Origin: Sulfurovum sp.
GTDB lineage: Bacteria > Campylobacterota > Campylobacteria > Campylobacterales > Sulfurovaceae
NCBI GenBank assembly: GCA_003978375.1
Contig: QNZW01000049.1
Coordinates: forward strand, 1 to 9,838
Direction of reading: 5' to 3'
DNA: 9,838 nucleotides
Shown here: positions 5,754-9,838 of the stretch, piece after piece
Layout of the letters: the number at the start of each line of letters is the position of its first letter
Numbering within the stretch: position 1 is the first letter of the stretch
The notes under the pieces: generated by a model
Database searches by the model: none
Told to the model about the DNA's origin: nothing
What the model saw: the letters and a program-made list of their open reading frames with translations, nothing else
Position numbers and translations under genes: made by a program

Positions 5754-6530
5754 CTATTTGGTTAAATATTTTATATTAGCAAATGGTTGAAGGGCAGTTG
5801 TGACTGCTTGAAAGATGCTTCCATAATCACCAGCAGCCACTTTAAAGGCTTTCCAGCTATTTGGTTGTACATAGACAATATCATTTGGTCTGAGCATCAT
5901 GCTACTATAGTCCATATTGGCAAAATGAGTTAAGTCAACACTTCTGATATTCATCCCTTGTCCTGATGGGTTAGCAGAGAGAATAACGATGTGATCTCTT
6001 ACCGCAGAATCTGTTAAGTCCCCTGCAAAAGCAAGTGCCTCAAAAAGTGTCATTTTCTCTTTATCTATTTTCACAACACCAGGTTTTTTTACTTCACCGA
6101 TAACAAATAGTCTTTTGTTTAGGACCTCTAGGTAAACCGATGGTGTATTGATATATTTTTTATACTGTGCTGTGATACGTTTTGCCGCTTGTGATTGCGT
6201 CAATCCTGCAACTTTTATTTTTCCTATGAGTGGCAATGCAATGTACCCAGCGGTATTGACCAAGACACCTTTTCTGTTGACACTTTGTCCTAAATCTTCG
6301 GTGGCAATCATGCTGTTTTGTCCAGGGTCTTTGTATAAAACAACATCTAATCTATCTTGAGGCAAGATCCGATACTCTATACTTCGCATGGTATGTTTAG
6401 TTGTTGGTTGTGTGGCATTTGCATCGGTTTGGAAAAGCTCATAGTCTGATTTTGTTGTACAGCCCGTGCATAAAAGAATACTTCCCAAAAGTATCGTTTT
6501 TAACAATAAAAATTTTATGGATTTACGCAT
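5754..6530 (-). CDS. polysaccharide export outer-membrane lipoprotein (Wza/OPX family)
   Basis: OPX proteins form the periplasmic/outer-membrane exit channel for capsule or exopolysaccharide in Wzy-dependent systems and dock on the Wzc co-polymerase. The 258-residue product has a signal peptide ending LLCTGC with Cys24 as probable lipidation site. A Poly_export domain runs from about 52 to 135 (YRILPQDRLDVVLYKDPG, later GYIALPLIGKIKVAGLTQSQA), then one SLBB domain from about 138 to 222 (KRLFVIGEVKKPGVV, ending RPNDIVYVQP). The last 35 residues form an amphipathic segment that could be the membrane-spanning helix of the barrel. E. coli Wza is considerably longer and has additional domains, so this is a short one-SLBB version. 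Start at ATG 6530 is supported by AAGGGA with 6 nt spacing. It lies 53 bp after the phosphatase gene and has its own extended -10 promoter, so it may be expressed in excess of the kinase and phosphatase. Confidence 0.9.
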   Translation of the reverse strand: MRKSIKFLLLKTILLGSILLCTGCTTKSDYELFQTDANATQPTTKHTMRSIEYRILPQDRLDVVLYKDPGQNSMIATEDLGQSVNRKGVLVNTAGYIALPLIGKIKVAGLTQSQAAKRITAQYKKYINTPSVYLEVLNKRLFVIGEVKKPGVVKIDKEKMTLFEALAFAGDLTDSAVRDHIVILSANPSGQGMNIRSVDLTHFANMDYSSMMLRPNDIVYVQPNSWKAFKVAAGDYGSIFQAVTTALQPFANIKYLTK

Positions 6531-6561
6531 TATATTTCCCTTTTATAACTTGTTTGTATTG

Positions 6562-6570
6562 ATTATACCA
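6562..6570 (-). promoter_or_regulatory. extended -10 promoter for the Wza-like gene
   Basis: The minus strand reads TGGTATAAT, a perfect extended -10 (TGn plus consensus TATAAT at 6567-6562), in the 53-bp gap between the phosphatase and export genes. A weak -35 candidate TTGCTA lies 19 nt upstream. Transcription would start near 6555, leaving a leader of about 25 nt with the AAGGGA ribosome binding site. It would add export-gene transcription to read-through from the kinase promoter. Confidence 0.55.
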
Positions 6571-6583
6571 TTTCTGTGTTTAA

Positions 6584-7324
6584 TTATAGCAATGCATTAT
6601 TGCCAATCGTGTTGTATTTGTATATTTCCTGGTATGCTTGGCTTTCAAATACCTTTGAGAGGTTTTGTACTTGCTTGATAGAGTGGGCATCTGATCCAAG
6701 AAAGTCTATCATGCCTTGAGTACTTAGAAAGTGTGCATTTTTTTGTGCTTGTCGTCCATAATGTCCATTTAAGGCATTTAGATTTATTTGAAATTTTACA
6801 CCCAAATTTTTGAGTGCATTGTATTCTAATTGAGGGTCCTTGATATAACGATACCTTTCAGGATGAGCCAAAAGAGGTGTGTGACCAGATGCTTTGATTT
6901 CGAAAATAATCTCTTCTAGTTGGACTGGTCTATGCATATATGAGGTTTCAAAAAGCACATAAGTGTTGTCGATTAAGAGCAATTCATTGGTTTTAATAAG
7001 CGATAAAAACCCTTCATCTAAGTAGTATTCCGAAGCTGCTTCTATCTGCATCGTAATTCCTCTGTTTTGGGCTTCTGTTCTTAATGTATCTAGCCCTCTT
7101 AATATGGCACTTCTTGTATTTTTGTAGGTGTCAAACATAATATGTGGCGTGGTAATGACTTTTTTGTATCCTAAAGATTCAAATGCCTGGAGCAGTGTAA
7201 GGCTCTCTTGCATATCTCTGCATCCGTCATCTATACCTGGGATGAGGTGTGAATGCAAGTCTACTTCTAGTTTAGGAATATGTGCAACAGCATTATTTTT
7301 TTTATGTTTTAAAAAACCAAACAT
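6584..7324 (-). CDS. PHP-family protein-tyrosine phosphatase (CpsB/YwqE type)
   Basis: This family uses a metal-dependent PHP (polymerase and histidinol phosphatase) fold to dephosphorylate the tyrosine tail of the partner BY-kinase, controlling polymer length and export in the cytoplasm. The 246-residue length is typical. Metal-binding motifs appear in order: DLHSHLIPGIDDG (His24, His26, Asp33), TPHIM (His61), the Glu in SEYYLDE (Glu99), LAHPERY (His154) and GSDAH (Asp212, His214), so all expected ligands seem present. There is no signal peptide; the basic N-terminus MFGFLKHKKN is typical of the group. The ATG is 3 nt after the kinase stop and the Shine-Dalgarno GAGGG lies inside the last kinase codons, so the pair is translationally coupled. 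Its substrate is very probably the Gly-Tyr tail of that kinase (inference from gene pairing). Confidence 0.92.
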   Translation of the reverse strand: MFGFLKHKKNNAVAHIPKLEVDLHSHLIPGIDDGCRDMQESLTLLQAFESLGYKKVITTPHIMFDTYKNTRSAILRGLDTLRTEAQNRGITMQIEAASEYYLDEGFLSLIKTNELLLIDNTYVLFETSYMHRPVQLEEIIFEIKASGHTPLLAHPERYRYIKDPQLEYNALKNLGVKFQINLNALNGHYGRQAQKNAHFLSTQGMIDFLGSDAHSIKQVQNLSKVFESQAYQEIYKYNTIGNNALL

Positions 7325-7327
7325 TAT

Positions 7328-9637
7328 TTATCCCTCTTCATAGTAGCCGTATCCATAGCCATAGCCATATCCATATCCACGTCTGGTAGCCTTGACGCCA
7401 TTAAGCAAAAGGCTTAAACCTTTTACTTGATATTTTTCTGCCATACGCTCAATATCTGCCAAGTAGCCTTTTTTACTTACATCAGCACGTATCGCATATA
7501 AAGAGACATCTGAAAGTTTCATTAAACGTACAGCGTCCGAAACCAATCCTACAGGAGGGGTATCTAAGATGATGACATCATAACGTGTTTTGAGTTCATC
7601 AATCATCGCTGTCAAGTTTTCATTTCCTATCAATTCGCTTGGGTTTGGAGGAATAGGACCGGAGGCAATGACATCTAAATTGTCATATTTGCTATGTTGT
7701 ATGACTTCATCAAGAAAGGCATTACCACTAAGTAGCGTACTTGTTCCTTTGGTATTTGGTAGGTCAAACTTTGTATGCAGTGTTGGTTTACGCATGTCAA
7801 GGTTAAGAATAATCGTTCTCTTCCCTGTGAGACTAATAATGGCTGCAAGATTGGCCGCTACGGTAGTTTTACCTTCACCTGCTATGGTAGAAGTGATAGA
7901 GATAATGATACCTTTTTTCTCAGGAACCATAAACTGTAAGTTGGTGCGCAGGGCCCTAAATGCTTCAGAAACAACAGATTTAGGAGCATCCATAACCTTA
8001 ATACTCTTTTCGTTTTTGACAATATGGGGTATACTCCCTAAAAGAGGGAGTTCTGTACGTCTTCGAATATCCTCTTCTTCTTTAATATCGTCGTCCATAT
8101 ATTCTCTTAAAAATGCCATCAGTATGCCAAAAAGTAATCCTAGTGTAAAGCCAACAAGTACAATAAGCTTTCTTTTGGGTTTAATAGGTTTCTCTGGAAG
8201 CAAGGCCGTGTCAACGATTTGACTTTTGTTTACTGTAGAGGCTTTGGCTATGGCTGTGGTGGCACGTTTTTCTAGCAAGTAAGAATAGATTTTTTCATTG
8301 ACAACAAATTTACGCTTTAATCCTGCAAAAACTTTCTCTTTTTCAGGGAGTGCTTCCATCAATCCTTCATACTCTTTGATGGTTTTTTTAAGCAAGGCTT
8401 TACGTTTGCTTGCACGAAGTTTGAGTGTTTTGATGGTACTTGCAATGACCTTTTTGGTTTGTGCAATACTGTTGGTAAGTTTACGTACTTCAGGGTGTGC
8501 AGGGGTATAATCTGCACGTAAGATTTTACGTTTGAGTACAGCTTCTTGCAGTTTTTGTATCAGTTGAGGTACACCTGTGGTTGAGAGATCAAGCCCTGCT
8601 GCTGAGATACTTTCTATGTTTGAGCCTTTTTTTATTTGTGCGTAGAGGGTATCTAGCATCTGCTCTTCTATACTCGCTTCTGCAAGTTTACTTTCATACT
8701 CACTCATTTTTGAGACAACATCTTCTGCTTTACTACCTAGGCTGACCATATTACTATTTTTTTTGAAAGTCTCTAGCTTATTTTCAGAATTTTTTAGATT
8801 GCCATTGATGCCTGCGAGCTGATCATCAATAAACGAAAGAATCATACTGGCTTCTTTGGTTTTTTGTTCTATCTCTTGCATAAGGTAGGCATTTGCCAAG
8901 GCATTGGCAAATTGTTGTGCCCTTAAAGCAACAGGATCATCGTAGTCTATTTTAAGAATATCTGCTTGTTTGTTTGCTTGTGTAACAGAAAGATTTTTTT
9001 GTACTTCATCGATAGCTTTATTTTTATCGAGTATAACAAAACGATACACTTTCTTTGGATCTAATGTACGATTTTTCTTGAGATAAAGCGTAAAATCAAA
9101 ATGTTTTTCGTCGACAGATTTTCCGTAGGCATAGAGTTTAGAGATTTCCCATTTTTCTAAAGTACGTGGGTCTTCTCCTTTTGCTTCTAGCCTGTAGTAC
9201 TGTTTGTTGATAGGATAAATAGTAAAAGAGACATTTTTCCCAGAGATGAGGATAACCTCAAAAGGCGAGGCGTCATAAAGCTCTGTCTCTTTAAAATGAT
9301 ATTTGGCATAATAGCGATGCTCCAAGTCGACCTCTTTGAGTGCTTTACCGATAAGATGCCTAGATTTGATAATTTCTATTTCTGAACTAATATTGGTACC
9401 ACCCATACCCATAGCCATTGACAGCATATCATCTTTGGACAAACTTTGTTGTTTTTTGTCATCCGTTTCTATGGTTGTGGTAGCCCTATAAATGTTGGGA
9501 CTGATATATGCATATATCGCAGCAAATGCAGTAAACAACAGTGTGAAGAAGAGTATACTTTTTTTATATTTGTCTAGTGTTTTAAAAATCTCTTTTAAGT
9601 CTATTTCGTCTTCTTCTAAGTCCAACGCTTTATGCAT
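7328..9637 (-). CDS. Wzc-like polysaccharide co-polymerase with BY-type tyrosine autokinase domain
   Basis: Such proteins sit in the inner membrane as oligomers, with a large periplasmic co-polymerase domain and a cytoplasmic kinase whose cyclic autophosphorylation on a Tyr tail controls polysaccharide length and export. The 769 residues show: cytoplasmic N-terminus, first membrane helix (about 28-46), Wzz domain, coiled-coil periplasmic region (about 255-460), Pro-rich PEKPIKPKRK before the second membrane helix (about 489-510), then the kinase. Walker A is AGEGKTT (586-592), Walker A' is LNLDMRKP (611-618) with Asn612 where Asp is usual, and Walker B is VIILDTPP (688-695). The oligomerisation motif EAFRALRTNL (558-567) is present. 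The tail RGYGYGYGYGYGYYEEG (753-769) holds seven tyrosines for phosphorylation. Start ATG 9637 has AAGGA at 5 nt. It is the first gene of the kinase-phosphatase-export unit; the tyrosine tail repeat is also a repeat at DNA level. Confidence 0.93.
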   Translation of the reverse strand: MHKALDLEEDEIDLKEIFKTLDKYKKSILFFTLLFTAFAAIYAYISPNIYRATTTIETDDKKQQSLSKDDMLSMAMGMGGTNISSEIEIIKSRHLIGKALKEVDLEHRYYAKYHFKETELYDASPFEVILISGKNVSFTIYPINKQYYRLEAKGEDPRTLEKWEISKLYAYGKSVDEKHFDFTLYLKKNRTLDPKKVYRFVILDKNKAIDEVQKNLSVTQANKQADILKIDYDDPVALRAQQFANALANAYLMQEIEQKTKEASMILSFIDDQLAGINGNLKNSENKLETFKKNSNMVSLGSKAEDVVSKMSEYESKLAEASIEEQMLDTLYAQIKKGSNIESISAAGLDLSTTGVPQLIQKLQEAVLKRKILRADYTPAHPEVRKLTNSIAQTKKVIASTIKTLKLRASKRKALLKKTIKEYEGLMEALPEKEKVFAGLKRKFVVNEKIYSYLLEKRATTAIAKASTVNKSQIVDTALLPEKPIKPKRKLIVLVGFTLGLLFGILMAFLREYMDDDIKEEEDIRRRTELPLLGSIPHIVKNEKSIKVMDAPKSVVSEAFRALRTNLQFMVPEKKGIIISITSTIAGEGKTTVAANLAAIISLTGKRTIILNLDMRKPTLHTKFDLPNTKGTSTLLSGNAFLDEVIQHSKYDNLDVIASGPIPPNPSELIGNENLTAMIDELKTRYDVIILDTPPVGLVSDAVRLMKLSDVSLYAIRADVSKKGYLADIERMAEKYQVKGLSLLLNGVKATRRGYGYGYGYGYGYYEEG
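7343..7378 (-). repeat. in-frame hexanucleotide repeat encoding the Gly-Tyr tail
   Basis: Six tandem copies of GGNTAY (minus strand, GGA or GGC followed by TAT or TAC) encode six Gly-Tyr pairs at the C-terminus of the kinase. The third codon bases vary between copies, so the array is imperfect. Gain or loss of a unit would change the number of phosphorylatable tyrosines without shifting the frame. Confidence 0.8.
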
Positions 9638-9674
9638 AGTATTCCTTAAATATTAAAAAATGTTCCCACCAATC

Positions 9675-9680
9675 ATTATA
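9675..9680 (-). promoter_or_regulatory. -10 element of a candidate promoter for the kinase operon
   Basis: The minus strand has a consensus TATAAT at 9680-9675 in the gap upstream of the kinase gene. Transcription would start near 9668, about 31 nt before ATG 9637, leaving room for AAGGA. No good -35 is present; Campylobacterota promoters often lack one. The local A+T richness limits confidence. Confidence 0.45.
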
Positions 9681-9681
9681 G

Positions 9682-9698
9682 TCTATATAACGTATAGA
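9682..9698. promoter_or_regulatory. operator-like inverted repeat next to the kinase promoter
   Basis: TCTATA (9682-9687) and TATAGA (9693-9698) form a perfect 6-bp inverted repeat with a 5-nt spacer (TAACG), ending 1 nt upstream of the TATAAT -10 element on the minus strand. This position, within the -35 to -10 interval, suits a repressor site. The repeat is almost all A+T, so coincidence is possible. Confidence 0.3.
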
Positions 9699-9732
9699 AA
9701 TGATATAAAATATAAATAGAGGGGGAGAGATA

Positions 9733-9748
9733 GCTCCTAAAAAGGAGC
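9733..9748 (-). terminator. short hairpin after the outer-membrane protein gene
   Basis: GCTCCT (9733-9738) and AGGAGC (9743-9748) form a 6-bp, G+C-rich stem with a 4-nt A loop, 13 bp after the stop of the upstream gene. No U-tract follows on the minus strand (TATCTCTCCCCC), so it may be a partial terminator or an mRNA-stabilising hairpin. Confidence 0.4.
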
Positions 9749-9761
9749 ATATAAAGAAAGG

Positions 9762-9838
9762 TTAAAATCTATAGATTACACCCAAAGTAAATGCATCCGT
9801 ATCTACACCATCGTTTTTAACAAAACTGCCATCCATAT
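9762..9838 (-). CDS. C-terminus of an outer-membrane beta-barrel protein, cut by right window edge
   Basis: Only the last 25 codons are in the window. They end in AFTLGVIYRF followed by TAA. The alternating hydrophobic pattern with a terminal Phe is the typical C-terminal beta-strand signal recognised by the BAM machinery for outer-membrane barrel insertion. Its position directly before the kinase, phosphatase and export genes fits the beta-barrel proteins often encoded in exopolysaccharide loci. The family cannot be determined from this piece. An unrelated porin-like protein is possible. Confidence 0.65.
   Translation of the reverse strand, partial: MDGSFVKNDGVDTDAFTLGVIYRF

Noticed and set aside
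7590..8222. Long open frame on the plus strand (210 codons) inside the kinase gene
   Set aside because: It is fully antisense to a well-supported kinase domain, shows no recognisable motifs, and is explained by the codon pattern of the real gene.

Overview
All genes in this window lie on the minus strand, so transcription runs from the right edge to the left edge. The DNA is A+T-rich. The gene set combines a sulfide:quinone oxidoreductase-like flavoprotein, the cbb3-oxidase assembly protein CcoG, atypical thiol peroxidase Tpx, YafK/Csd6-type L,D-transpeptidase-fold lipoproteins and an exopolysaccharide export/kinase locus. This suggests a microaerobic, probably sulfur-oxidising member of the Campylobacterota (Sulfurovum/Sulfurimonas-like). 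The taxon is an inference from gene content and composition; no marker gene is present.

Right part (about 5.7-9.84 kb): an exopolysaccharide export module. Reading in the direction of transcription there is the C-terminus of an outer-membrane beta-barrel protein (cut by the right edge), a hairpin, a candidate promoter with an operator-like inverted repeat, a Wzc/BY-type tyrosine kinase with polysaccharide co-polymerase domain and a Gly-Tyr repeat tail, a PHP-type tyrosine phosphatase (CpsB/YwqE family) 3 bp downstream, and a Wza-like outer-membrane export lipoprotein with its own extended -10 promoter. An 11-bp hairpin closes the module. Kinase and phosphatase would form the reversible phosphorylation switch; the Wza-like lipoprotein would form the outer-membrane/periplasmic part of the exit path.

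Middle part (about 2.2-5.63 kb): a three-gene respiratory unit behind a near-consensus sigma70 promoter. The first gene is a resolvase-like DNA-binding protein that appears to have lost the catalytic residues of serine recombinases. Its stop codon is 1 bp from the start of ccoG. A type VI-like sulfide:quinone oxidoreductase follows 35 bp after ccoG. The layout suggests a dedicated regulator for a unit joining sulfide electron input to assembly of the terminal oxidase.

Left part (1-2.2 kb): tpx (thiol peroxidase) closed by a hairpin, then two paralogous L,D-transpeptidase-fold lipoproteins flanking a small, highly charged protein of unknown function. The second paralogue is cut by the left edge before its catalytic Cys. 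The small protein may start at a rare ATT codon whose Shine-Dalgarno overlaps the upstream stop codon.

The strongest candidates for something undescribed are the degenerate recombinase coupled to ccoG and the transpeptidase / small charged protein / transpeptidase cassette. No RNA genes, CRISPR arrays, insertion sequences or origins were seen.
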